Positions 47,198 to 55,337 of a stretch of DNA of 64,000 nucleotides are shown here, one piece after another. A program made the position numbers and the translations under genes. Under the pieces are notes generated by a model. It was not told the DNA's origin. It made no database searches and saw only the letters and a list, made by a program, of their open reading frames with translations. This stretch comes from Colwellia sp. PAMC 21821. Its GTDB lineage: Bacteria; Pseudomonadota; Gammaproteobacteria; Enterobacterales; Alteromonadaceae. Each line of letters opens with the position of its first letter. Within the stretch, counting starts at the first letter, position 1. Where the stretch lies: contig NZ_CP014943.1 of NCBI RefSeq assembly GCF_002077175.1, positions 1,054,001 through 1,118,000 on the forward strand, written 5' to 3'.

Positions 47198-48292
47198 TTA
47201 AATAATGATCAAATCTCCGCGTAAAGCGCCGGCTTGATCTAAGGCTTCTAAAATTGCCATTACATCGCCAGGACCTGCGCCAACTTGGTTGATAGCGCGT
47301 ACTAAGGCATCTAAAGTTACACCGGGGTCAAAAACAAACATACGTGAGTCGTCTTGCTTAACATCGATAATAGATTGATTGGTCGCCACGGTTTCGCCAG
47401 CGGCAAATGCATTAGGTTGGGAAACGGCTTCAACTTCATTAATGGTTACGGTTATACCACCATGCGTTATCGCTGCTGGTAGCAGGCGAACATCAGCACC
47501 AATAACGATGGTACCTGTGCGTGAATTAACAATAATTTTTGCTGATGGTGTGCCTGGTTCAAACTCTAAATTTTCTAAAGTTGCCAAAAAGCTAACGCGA
47601 TCTGCGGCATCTCTCGGGGCTGTAACTTGCACTGATGCAGCATCAATTGCGCGTGCAGAACCAGAAATTAAGTTGTTAATGGTGTCTGAAAGACGTTTTG
47701 CGGTAGTGAAATCAGCATTGTGGAGGTTAAATGTAATATGATCACCAGAGGTAAAAGGTGATAACACTTCACGCTCAACCATAGCACCATTAGCTATACG
47801 ACCTACTGTTGGGGTGTTGGCAATGACTTTTGAGCCATCTAACCCTTCAGCGCCTAAGCCACTTACAATTAAGCTGCCTTGAGCAACAGCATAAGCATTA
47901 CCGTCTAGCCCCATTAAAATAGTTTGGATTAATGTACCACCACGCAAGCTTTGCGCACTGCCCATTGATGACACCGTAACATCAATTTTTTGACCTGGCT
48001 TTGAAAAAGCCGGTAATTCTGCATGCACGGCTACGGCAGCAACATTCTTAATTTTTGGTTTTAAGTTCGTCGGCATTTTAATGCCAAAGTTACTTAACAT
48101 GGTTTTAAAACTTTGCTCAGTAAAAGGGCTTTGTTCGCCCGTACCCGGCAAACCTACAACCAAACCATAACCTATTAATTGGTTGCTGCGTACACCCGCT
48201 ACATCAGCCAAATCTTTAATACGCTGGGCACTTGCTTCAGGTAACAAAACCAGAGCAGTTAACAGCGCTAAACTCACTAAATATTTTTTCAT
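47198..48292 (-). CDS. flgI: flagellar P-ring protein FlgI
   Basis: FlgI forms the periplasmic P ring around the rod. The 364-residue protein has a signal peptide (about residues 1-22, ending ASA) and the family motifs [31 protein letters not shown] and [20 protein letters not shown] [13 protein letters not shown]. It lies 13 bases after flgH. Confidence 0.97.
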   Translation of the reverse strand: MKKYLVSLALLTALVLLPEASAQRIKDLADVAGVRSNQLIGYGLVVGLPGTGEQSPFTEQSFKTMLSNFGIKMPTNLKPKIKNVAAVAVHAELPAFSKPGQKIDVTVSSMGSAQSLRGGTLIQTILMGLDGNAYAVAQGSLIVSGLGAEGLDGSKVIANTPTVGRIANGAMVEREVLSPFTSGDHITFNLHNADFTTAKRLSDTINNLISGSARAIDAASVQVTAPRDAADRVSFLATLENLEFEPGTPSAKIIVNSRTGTIVIGADVRLLPAAITHGGITVTINEVEAVSQPNAFAAGETVATNQSIIDVKQDDSRMFVFDPGVTLDALVRAINQVGAGPGDVMAILEALDQAGALRGDLIII

Positions 48293-48305
48293 TATATTAT
48301 CCTAC

Positions 48306-49013
48306 TTAAATAGGCCACCATGAACTATTGAAAAACTTCGACAACCAGCCTTGCTCTTGCACGTCAGCAAAGGTGCCGGTTCCGGCATATTCAATACGAG
48401 CGTTAGCCACTTTACTAGAGGTAACTGTGTTATCTGAGCTGATGTCTTGCGAGCGAACTATGCCTGTTAAGCGAATGTATTCATCACCATTGTTCAATGA
48501 CATCCATTTTTCGCCACGGATCATCAAATTACCATTGGGGAGAACTCTTAAAACATGAACAGAAATATTGCCGGCTAAGCTATTGCTCTGATCAGCTTTT
48601 GAGTCACCTTTGAAATTTGACGATTGGTCATAACCAAACTGTAATGCTTTGTTGTTGAAATTTATCGCCGCGCCACCAATACCCGTAATAGGATTAAGCG
48701 CTGCGTTATTGGCTTTTTTCAACTCAGTTTTTGCATTTTTATTCGCTTGTGTGCTTTCACTTAAAATTACTGAAATAATATCACCAACTCGATGTGCTTT
48801 AGAGTCTGAATAGATATTATTTACATAGTTGATGTTAAAAAGTGAGCCTGTTGGCACTAAAGGTTTATCCTCCATTTCCGGCAAAATAGGCGCAAAATCT
48901 GGGTCATTAGGCATTGTTTTTGCCTGTTCAATACTGGCACAACCAGTAAATAATATTGCAACTATGCTCACCGTAAAGAAGGTGCGTAGTAAAGAAGATT
49001 GTTTGCCTTTCAT
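48306..49013 (-). CDS. flgH: flagellar L-ring lipoprotein FlgH
   Basis: FlgH forms the outer-membrane L ring. From the ATG at 49013, which follows GAGGAAGG, it is 235 residues with lipobox LFTGC. Family motifs are GSLFNINYVNNIYSDSKAHR, VGDIISVILSESTQANKNA, NGNLMIRGEKWMSLN and the C-terminal GTFADVQEQGWLSKFFNSSW. The longer frame reads back into flgG and lacks a proper signal sequence. Confidence 0.96.
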   Translation of the reverse strand: MKGKQSSLLRTFFTVSIVAILFTGCASIEQAKTMPNDPDFAPILPEMEDKPLVPTGSLFNINYVNNIYSDSKAHRVGDIISVILSESTQANKNAKTELKKANNAALNPITGIGGAAINFNNKALQFGYDQSSNFKGDSKADQSNSLAGNISVHVLRVLPNGNLMIRGEKWMSLNNGDEYIRLTGIVRSQDISSDNTVTSSKVANARIEYAGTGTFADVQEQGWLSKFFNSSWWPI

Positions 49014-49029
49014 GATACCTTCCTCAACT

Positions 49030-49818
49030 TTATAATTGCTGATTAATGTAGCTAAGCATTTGGTCAACGGCTGAAATAACTTTCGAGTTCATTTCATAAA
49101 CACGCTGACTTTCAATTAGGTTAACCAACTCTTCAGTGGTATTAACATTGGAGGTTTCTAGCGCACCTTGCACTAATAGACCGTAACCTTCTAAGCCCGG
49201 AACACCTTCTTGTGGCGCACCACTGACTGACGTTTCAACATATAAGTTTTGCCCAATAGGCTCTAAACCGGTCGGGTTAATAAAATTAACGGTATTAATT
49301 TGTCCAACCACGGCAGGTTCAGCTTGGCCTTGCAAAGTAACAGAAACTTCACCGTCTTGTGAAACGATGATACTTAAGGCATCTTCAGGCACGGTAACTT
49401 GCGGTTGTAATAGATAACCTGCGCCCGGTGTAACAACGTTGCCTTCTTCATCCATGGTAAACTGACCGTTGCGTGAATAGGCAGAAGATCCGTCAGGCAT
49501 TAAAATTTCAAACATACCTTCACCTTGAATCATCAGATCCAAGGCATTATCGGTATTAAGCATGTCACCTTGGGTATGAATTTTTTGTGTTGCCACCACT
49601 TTCGTGCCCGCACCTAACATTAACCCTGACGGCATTTCAGTATCTTGCGCTGAACGACCACCGGGTTGGTTAATATTTTGATAAAGTAAATCTTCAAATA
49701 CCGCACGGCTCTTTTTAAAACCAATAGTACTGGCGTTCGCCAAGTTGTTAGATATAACCGCAATTTCTTTTGTTTGCGCATCTAAGCCTGTTTTACTAAT
49801 CCATAATGCTGGGTTCAT
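49030..49818 (-). CDS. flgG: flagellar distal rod protein FlgG
   Basis: FlgG builds the distal rod. The 262-residue protein has the normal length and ends: ALWISKTGLDAQTKEIAVIS, NNLANASTIGFKKSRAVFED, and C-terminal TSNVNTTEELVNLIESQRVYE. It is 20 bases after flgF and 17 before flgH. Confidence 0.97.
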   Translation of the reverse strand: MNPALWISKTGLDAQTKEIAVISNNLANASTIGFKKSRAVFEDLLYQNINQPGGRSAQDTEMPSGLMLGAGTKVVATQKIHTQGDMLNTDNALDLMIQGEGMFEILMPDGSSAYSRNGQFTMDEEGNVVTPGAGYLLQPQVTVPEDALSIIVSQDGEVSVTLQGQAEPAVVGQINTVNFINPTGLEPIGQNLYVETSVSGAPQEGVPGLEGYGLLVQGALETSNVNTTEELVNLIESQRVYEMNSKVISAVDQMLSYINQQL

Positions 49819-49838
49819 ACATCACCTCAAAAATTTAT

Positions 49839-50582
49839 TTAGAACGCTCGTAATAATGATGCTGCACTTGAATCAATTTCTTCGGCAGTTTTCATCATTT
49901 TTAACTGCATTTCAAATTGACGCTGCAGCGCGATCATATCGGTCATTTCACTGATAGGGTTTACGTTACTTGATTCTAATGAGCCACTCGCTACTTTTAC
50001 CGTGATATCAGCCGGCTCATTATTGCCGTCTTTACGACGAAATAGGCCATCACTGCCTTTTTCTAGCAAGCGATTGTCTGGGTTAACAAATTTAATTCTG
50101 CCAACTTCTTCTTGAACATTACTCGGTGCACCTTCAGGCTGAACCATAATGGTACCGTCAGCAGAAATATTAAGTTTACTAATGGGTAATGGTAAGAAAA
50201 TAGGCCCTCTGTCACCAATAACCAGATCACCTCTTGATGTTTCAAGTGCCCCGTTATCGTTTAATTTTAACTGACCATTTCGGGTATAAGCTTCATTGCC
50301 ATCTTTAGTTTGAACCGCTAGCCAACCTTCACCTTGAATTGCGACATCAAGATCACGCCCAGTACTTAATAAAGCGCCACTGTCAAAGTTTTGGCCTGCA
50401 CGCTCGGTCATTGAAAACACCCGAGTAGGCATACCTTCACCGAAAGCCTGCATTGCCCTAGCATTAGCTAAATCAGCTTTAAAGCCTGTAGTTTTGGCGT
50501 TAGCGAGGTTATTAGCATTCACTGATAAGGCTTGCATGTTTTGCTTCGCGCCACTCATGGCGATATACAGCAACTTATCCAT
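49839..50582 (-). CDS. flgF: flagellar proximal rod protein FlgF
   Basis: FlgF is a proximal rod subunit. The 247-residue protein starts MDKLLYIAMSGAKQNMQALS, NANNLANAKTTGFKADLANA, and ends with SSNVNPISEMTDMIALQRQFE. The ATG at 50582 is preceded by AAGGGTGA; a GTG four codons upstream overlaps that site. It is now the first gene of its own unit, with a strong sigma54 promoter. Confidence 0.95.
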   Translation of the reverse strand: MDKLLYIAMSGAKQNMQALSVNANNLANAKTTGFKADLANARAMQAFGEGMPTRVFSMTERAGQNFDSGALLSTGRDLDVAIQGEGWLAVQTKDGNEAYTRNGQLKLNDNGALETSRGDLVIGDRGPIFLPLPISKLNISADGTIMVQPEGAPSNVQEEVGRIKFVNPDNRLLEKGSDGLFRRKDGNNEPADITVKVASGSLESSNVNPISEMTDMIALQRQFEMQLKMMKTAEEIDSSAASLLRAF

Positions 50583-50621
50583 AATGAAATTCACCCTTAA
50601 TATTAATCATATTTGAAGTGT

Positions 50622-50637
50622 TGCAAATAAAGTGCCA
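50622..50637 (-). promoter_or_regulatory. sigma54 promoter of flgF
   Basis: The minus strand reads TGGCACTTTATTTGCA, a perfect match to TGGCAC-N5-TTGCA. The start near 50610 is about 28 bases before the flgF ATG. Confidence 0.87.
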
Positions 50638-50740
50638 GAAAATTAAGAAGGGCAATGTTATGTATAAGTTGAATGGCTTTTTGCTGGTCGTAATTAAGTC
50701 AAAAAACACACTATTAGGATAAATAAAGCATGAAATCAAA

Positions 50741-50765
50741 TTGATGGGCTGAAGCCCGGTGGTAC
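50741..50765 (-). repeat. REP-like palindrome
   Basis: TTGATGGGCTGAAGCCC followed by GGTGGTAC has a perfect GGGCT-GA-AGCCC core. On the minus strand it resembles the GTAGGTCGG...CCGTCAA family. Confidence 0.5.
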
Positions 50766-50786
50766 AAAGAAGATAAAGCAGCCTAC

Positions 50787-50832
50787 AACACCTAAATAAA
50801 GTTTAGAGATACCTAAATAAAGCTTAGCGATT
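50787..50832. repeat. tandem 21-bp duplication
   Basis: ACCTAAATAAAGTTTAGAGAT is followed by a near-copy, ACCTAAATAAAGCTTAGCGAT (two differences), just before a REP-like palindrome. Confidence 0.75.
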
Positions 50833-50837
50833 GATCG

Positions 50838-50863
50838 TTGTAGGTCGGTATTTATACCGTCAA
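50838..50863 (+). repeat. REP-like palindrome
   Basis: TTGTAGGTCGGTATTTATAC followed by CGTCAA. The CGGTAT/ATACCG arms form a hairpin. It is very close to the element at 26534-26560. Confidence 0.75.
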
Positions 50864-50920
50864 AAAATTAAAATGCATTAAAAACACCAAAACCGTAATA
50901 TGCCTAGAAACGGCAACGTG

Positions 50921-51364
50921 CATGTTCTTACAGGGAAGTAAGTCATTAGAGTAATGCAGGAGCAATTACCGAGATGCACTAATGCCATGAAGCCATGTTC
51001 TTACAGGGATGTAAGTCATTAGAGTAATGCATGGAGCAATTACCGAGATGGCTAGGAACGGCCTGGACATCGCTGCTCTTTCACATCGACGTACATGTTC
51101 TTACAAGGATGTAAGTCATTAGAGTAATGCAGGAGCAATTACCGAGATGCACTAATGCCGTGAAGCCATGGACGGCAAGGAACGGCGACGTGCATGGATG
51201 TACTAATGCCGTGAAGCCATGGATGGCTAGGAACGGCCATGTGATCGCAGCATACCGTTCATCGACGTGCATGTTCTTACAGGGATGTAAGTCATTAGAG
51301 TAATGCAGGAGCAATTACCGAGATGCACTAATGCCGTGAAGCCATGGATGGCTAGGAACGGCCT
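50921..51364. repeat. four-copy dispersed/tandem repeat block
   Basis: Copies begin CATGTTCTTACAGGGATGTA at 50921, 50994, 51094 and 51270 and continue through GTCATTAGAGTAATGCAGGA and AATTACCGAGATGCACTAATG, to GCCATGGATGGCTAGGAACG. A shortened copy lies at 51187-51237. The start of each unit can form the hairpin CTTACA-GGGA-TGTAAG, weakened in copy 1. Copies 1 and 2 are directly tandem. Confidence 0.92.
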
Positions 51365-51373
51365 GAACATAAA

Positions 51374-51407
51374 AAAGCCAGATATCAATATTTGATTATC
51401 TGGCTTT
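51374..51407 (-). terminator. terminator of flgBCDE
   Basis: On the minus strand AAAGCCAGATA-N12-TATCTGGCTTT is followed by TTT. It lies about 60-90 bases past the flgE stop and before the repeat block. Confidence 0.85.
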
Positions 51408-51465
51408 AAATTTTTAGGACTAATTGATTAATCCTTAAGCTTCGTACAATTATCGTCTATTTAAA

Positions 51466-52845
51466 TTAACGAATTTGTAGAATAGTTTGGTTTAGTTGAT
51501 TATCAACTTCAAGTGCTCGCGAGTTCGCTTGGAAGTTACGTTGCGCCGAGATTAAATCAATCAATTCTGACGTTAAGTTTACGTTCGACTGCTCTAAAGC
51601 TGAAGAGTTTATCGTACCAAAAGTACCAGAACCGCCCTCACCCGCTAACGCTATACCTGAAGTAATGCTCTCTTTCCAACCGGTATTACCCACCTGTTGC
51701 AAGCCTTGCTCATTGGCAAAGTTTACCATCGCAATTCGTGATAATGGTTCAGAAGTACCATTACTATATGTTGCTCTGACTAAACCATCAGTACCAATAT
51801 CAATACCGGTTAATCGGCCAACAGCTAAACCATCTTGCTGCAGAGAAGTTACTTCAAAGTTAGAAGCAAACTGAGTTGGCTCATTTGGATTAGGACCTAA
51901 GGGATCTAGGTTAAAATCAATTTGAATCGTTTGTGATGTGTCTGCACCGTTAGGCAAATGGTTAGCAAAGTCTCTAGTGGTAATACCACCAAAGGCATCC
52001 GCTGGTATTTGAGACTGAAAATCGCCTGAAGAATCAAATATCAATCTAGCGCCAGTCAAACCACCGCTTGCCGATAAAGGACCTGATACAGCTCCACCAA
52101 CGGGGTTCGTGTTACCATCGCCAGCAGGATCAACCAAGTCAATAGGCTTGCCATCAACAGAAGCAAAAAGCATCCACTCATTTGGATTAGCAGCAGGATC
52201 ATCTTTAATAAAGTAATAAGTCATAATATGACTATCACCTAACGAATCGAATATTGTCACCGACGTTGAGTGATTAAATGTTAATGGATCTTCAGGGTCA
52301 AAATTACCAGGTGCTGATGAAATATAAGAGTCGCCCGCAGGTAAATTCATTCTTATATCAACTTCTGATGATTTTTGTGGCGCACCTGAGGCTGTCGGTA
52401 TACGAATAGGCTCAGCCGTACTTAAGCTTACTGAAGCAGATGTACCGTCGGCATTCACCGGGAAACCTAACAAATGACCACCTTGTGAGTTAACAATAAA
52501 ATTGTCTTGGTTCAGTTTAAACTGACCTGCTCGGGTATATGAGGTTTCTAAGCTATTTAACTCTGGAACCGTGGCAAAAAATCCGTTGCCGGTAATCGCC
52601 AAATCTAACGAGTTATTAGTAAACTTGATACTACCTTGTGAAAACTGCTGTGCTACTTCTGACGTCAAAACACCGTCACCGACTTTAGTTTTGCCCGAAG
52701 ATAAAAGCGAAGCCGCATAAACGTCGACAAACTCTGCACGTGATTCTTTAAAGCCAGCAGTGTTGACATTGGCTATGTTGTTGGATGTTACATCCAAATC
52801 TTTCTGAGCTGCGTTTAATCCGCTCAACGCTACATTAAATGACAT
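51466..52845 (-). CDS. flgE: flagellar hook protein FlgE
   Basis: FlgE polymerises into the hook. The 459-residue protein has the rod/hook N-terminus (FNVALSGLNAAQKDLDVTSN, then NIANVNTAGFKESRAEFVD) and C-terminus (LEQSNVNLTSELIDLISAQR, NFQANSRALEV), with variable outer domains between. It is 29 bases after flgD and is followed by a strong terminator. Confidence 0.96.
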   Translation of the reverse strand: MSFNVALSGLNAAQKDLDVTSNNIANVNTAGFKESRAEFVDVYAASLLSSGKTKVGDGVLTSEVAQQFSQGSIKFTNNSLDLAITGNGFFATVPELNSLETSYTRAGQFKLNQDNFIVNSQGGHLLGFPVNADGTSASVSLSTAEPIRIPTASGAPQKSSEVDIRMNLPAGDSYISSAPGNFDPEDPLTFNHSTSVTIFDSLGDSHIMTYYFIKDDPAANPNEWMLFASVDGKPIDLVDPAGDGNTNPVGGAVSGPLSASGGLTGARLIFDSSGDFQSQIPADAFGGITTRDFANHLPNGADTSQTIQIDFNLDPLGPNPNEPTQFASNFEVTSLQQDGLAVGRLTGIDIGTDGLVRATYSNGTSEPLSRIAMVNFANEQGLQQVGNTGWKESITSGIALAGEGGSGTFGTINSSALEQSNVNLTSELIDLISAQRNFQANSRALEVDNQLNQTILQIR

Positions 52846-52874
52846 AATTTCACCTCATATAAAAAACTGTTTGC

Positions 52875-53564
52875 TTAACCTTGAGAAACTTCTACTACAT
52901 CTGAAAGTTTCATGGTGCTACCACCATTAAGGTTTAATAAAATACTTCCACCGCTACCGGCCAAAGTGACGCTGTCGACTTTACGATAAGTCATCGCTTG
53001 CAATTCTGATGCATTGCCTTCAACTAAGCCGGCAACACGAAAACGATATGCTCCTTCAGGCGCTGGCTCACCATTGGAGCCTTGTCCGTCCCAAGTGAAG
53101 GTAAATTCACCCGAAGCTACGTTACCCACTGGCACTGTTTGAATAATTTCACCGGCAACGTTTTCTACGTAAATATTGACATTACTTGCCGGTTGGTCAG
53201 TGACTAACTTACCTTTTACTGACTGACCTTCTTCCATACCAAATACGTTGTCTTCCACTAACACGCTACGACCAACAAGGGATGAAGCTTGCAAGGCTTG
53301 GCTTGACGACATTGATGCGGCAAAGTTGGTAAATTGATCGTTTAGCTTTGTTACGCCATCTGTGGTCGAGAAAGCGGTCATTTGAGAAATCATCTCATTG
53401 TTTTCAACCGGCTTGGTCGGGTCTTGATTCGACAATTCTTGAGTGAGCAACGCGAAAAAATCTGCTTGCGTTAGCATTCCCCGATTTTCTTCAGCCTCAG
53501 GAGTGCTGTTTTCCTGTTGCCAACGAATATTGTCTAATGGGCTAGAGCCAGATACAGTTTCCAT
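52875..53564 (-). CDS. flgD: hook-capping scaffold protein FlgD
   Basis: FlgD caps the growing hook. The 229-residue protein has LTQADFFALLTQELSNQDPT and PVENNEMISQMTAFSTTDGV, typical of the N-terminal cap domain, and a FlgD Tudor/Ig-like C-terminal region (FTWDGQGSNGEPAPEGAYRF). Its ATG is 18 bases beyond the flgC stop (as read with a frame correction) with AGGAAC upstream. Confidence 0.95.
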   Translation of the reverse strand: METVSGSSPLDNIRWQQENSTPEAEENRGMLTQADFFALLTQELSNQDPTKPVENNEMISQMTAFSTTDGVTKLNDQFTNFAASMSSSQALQASSLVGRSVLVEDNVFGMEEGQSVKGKLVTDQPASNVNIYVENVAGEIIQTVPVGNVASGEFTFTWDGQGSNGEPAPEGAYRFRVAGLVEGNASELQAMTYRKVDSVTLAGSGGSILLNLNGGSTMKLSDVVEVSQG

Positions 53565-53582
53565 GATAGTTCCTATTTAACC

Positions 53583-54001
53583 TTAGCGTTGACCAAGTGT
53601 TAGCGTTTTAGTTAGCATACTTTTTGCTGACTCCGCTATTTGCACATTGGTTTGATATGAACGAGAAGCAGAAATCATGTTAGTCATTTCTTCAATAACA
53701 TTTACGTTCGGCTTGTAAATATAGCCCTCACCATCGGCCATAGGGTGGTCGGGGCATATTCAATATTAAGGGGTTTGTTACTTTCAACAACACCCAGTAC
53801 CTGAACACCAACCGACTCATTTTGTCCACCGGCAGCTTTTTGCATCTCAGCGGCAAAAACTGGATGGCGTGCACGATATGTTTGATCGATACTACTGCTA
53901 ACACTATCAGCGTTAGCAATATTACTAGCCGTAGTATTTAAGCGAACAGACTGTGCGCTCATACCCGAACCAGATATAGAAAATACATTAAATAGGCTCA
54001 T
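53583..54001 (-). pseudogene. flgC: flagellar proximal rod protein FlgC, frameshifted
   Basis: FlgC is an essential proximal rod subunit of about 135-140 residues. As given, the frame encodes the normal N-terminus (MSLFNVFSISGSGMSAQSVR, NTTASNIANADSV) to residue 84 (LNIEYAP), then 15 wrong residues and a stop at 53702. In the next frame the expected rest is intact: DHPMADGEGYIYKPNVNV, IEEMTNMISASRSYQTNVQI, ending LTLGQR with a stop at 53583. One added base in the C4 run at 53751-53754 (G4 on plus) gives a perfect 139-residue FlgC. Sequence error, a recent mutation, or recoding are the choices; error is most likely because neighbours are intact. Confidence 0.9.
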
Positions 54002-54003
54002 TT

Positions 54004-54402
54004 TTATTGCCCTCCAGTGATGGCTTTTCTCAAGCCTTTGATGCTTCCGTTAAGAAATTGTAGGCTTGCTTGATATTGCATAGAGTTTTCTAGATACAAG
54101 TTTCGTTCCACTTGTACATCTACGCTGTTACCGTCACCCGTGTCAGCTTGGTCAGGTACGCGAAAACCCACACCGTTATTGAGCTCCATACGAACATCGA
54201 AATGTTTTTCGTTAGTTCGCGTCATACCCGATTGTTGTTTTGAGGATGCTTGCGCTAATGCGGCTTTGAAATCCATTCCTTTGGCTTTGTAGCCTGGTGT
54301 ATCGGCATTAGCAATATTACCTGCAATAAGTTCAGCGCGTTGAGCACGCACTTGCAAACTTTGCGGATAAATGCCGAATGCTTTTTCAAAACTAATAGCC
54401 AT
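54004..54402 (-). CDS. flgB: flagellar proximal rod protein FlgB
   Basis: FlgB is a proximal rod subunit. The 132-residue protein has ISFEKAFGIYPQSLQVRAQR, AELIAGNIANADTPGYKAKG and the C-terminal ENSMQYQASLQFLNGSIKGL, of normal length. It is two bases before flgC. The ribosome binding site GGAGGT eight bases upstream lies inside the 3' arm of a perfect hairpin that also looks like the cheR terminator. Confidence 0.96.
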   Translation of the reverse strand: MAISFEKAFGIYPQSLQVRAQRAELIAGNIANADTPGYKAKGMDFKAALAQASSKQQSGMTRTNEKHFDVRMELNNGVGFRVPDQADTGDGNSVDVQVERNLYLENSMQYQASLQFLNGSIKGLRKAITGGQ

Positions 54403-54432
54403 AAAAAAATACCTCCATATTGATGGAGGTAT
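54403..54432 (-). promoter_or_regulatory. hairpin that is both cheR terminator-like and masks the flgB ribosome binding site
   Basis: On the minus strand ATACCTCCAT-CAAT-ATGGAGGTAT is a perfect 10-bp stem, followed by T7 and then the flgB ATG. It has the form of a rho-independent terminator. Its 3' arm contains GGAGGT at correct spacing for flgB, the only good ribosome binding site there. The hairpin begins 12 bases after the cheR stop. Confidence 0.85.
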
Positions 54433-54443
54433 TCATTCAAGAT

Positions 54444-55298
54444 TTATGCCAGAGATTTAGAGAAGGGTTGCTTTTTTTGGTAAACGATACCAGGACTACA
54501 GCGGATCATATTAAAATCTTGGCTTATACCTGAAAGTGATTCAGAGGCGCCAAGAAATAAATAACGGTCTTTATTTAGCGTTGCATGTATTTGAGAAATT
54601 ATTTTTGTTTTTAGCTCCGGAGAGAAGTAAATCAAGACGTTACGACAGAAAACCAAATCAAACCGCCCCATTAAGCTATAACTATTTAACAAGTTTAATT
54701 GGCGAAAACTGACCATATTTTTAATAAAGTCTTTCACCTTTAGCATGCCGTTATCGCTGGCTTCAAAGAACTGCTGTCTTCGTTCCCGAGATAAACCTCT
54801 TGATAATGCTAAACTGTCGTATTGCGCATTTTTACAATGTTCCAACATCGTATTAGAGATGTCAGTGCCAATAATTTGAACACCTCCAGGAAATGCGCCG
54901 GGGTTACTTTGTTGATATTCATAAATCGCCATGGCTATTGAATAAGGTTCTTGCCCGGATGAGCTTGCCGCTGACCAAATTTTTAGCTGAGTACGCTGGC
55001 CTTTAAATTCTGGCAGTATACGTTTTTTCAAAAGCTCGAAGGGATATTCATCGCGAAACCATAACGTTTCATTTGTGGTCATGGCGTCAATAACTGCCGC
55101 CCGCAGTTGCCGATTTAAGGGGTTAAGCGTTTGTGTTATTAAATCAGTCAACGACTCAACATCAAATTTCGCCATCAATGGTGCCAAGCGACTTTTAACT
55201 AAGTACTGCTTACTTTCACCTAAAACAATACCGCATTGCTGCTCTAGGAATGTTTTAAACTGATGGTAACATTTATCATCGAGTTGCTTAGTTAACAC
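54444..55298 (-). CDS. cheR: chemotaxis protein methyltransferase CheR
   Basis: CheR methylates chemoreceptor glutamates using S-adenosylmethionine. The 284-residue protein has an N-terminal helical domain and a C-terminal Rossmann domain with IWSAASSSGQEPYSIAMAIY, IIGTDISNTMLEHCKNAQY, and FDLVFCRNVLIYFSPELKTK. The start is GTG at 55298, with AAGGTGG upstream. It follows cheV by 39 bases, as in Vibrio, and lies directly upstream of flgB. Confidence 0.96.
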   Translation of the reverse strand: MLTKQLDDKCYHQFKTFLEQQCGIVLGESKQYLVKSRLAPLMAKFDVESLTDLITQTLNPLNRQLRAAVIDAMTTNETLWFRDEYPFELLKKRILPEFKGQRTQLKIWSAASSSGQEPYSIAMAIYEYQQSNPGAFPGGVQIIGTDISNTMLEHCKNAQYDSLALSRGLSRERRQQFFEASDNGMLKVKDFIKNMVSFRQLNLLNSYSLMGRFDLVFCRNVLIYFSPELKTKIISQIHATLNKDRYLFLGASESLSGISQDFNMIRCSPGIVYQKKQPFSKSLA

Positions 55299-55337
55299 TA
55301 GCTATAATCCACCTTATTTAAATATTGTAAAAAAGCA

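Larger units (their letters stand above)
50583..51465. other. repeat island between flgE and flgF
   Basis: This 883-base spacer splits the otherwise contiguous rod/hook operon. From flgE outward it contains a terminator, four copies of a roughly 72-95 bp repeat, a short tandem and two REP-like palindromes, then the flgF sigma54 promoter. The only frame through it is a repeat artefact. I see no transposase. Confidence 0.85.

Noticed and set aside
51081..51314. Minus-strand 77-residue frame with repeated IHGFTALVH
   Set aside because: It lies wholly in the flgE-flgF repeat island and its internal repetition only mirrors the DNA repeat.
53740..53760. Programmed frameshift in flgC
   Set aside because: CCCCGAC is not a canonical slippery heptamer and no stimulatory structure was evident. 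FlgC is needed in defined amounts and is not known to be recoded.
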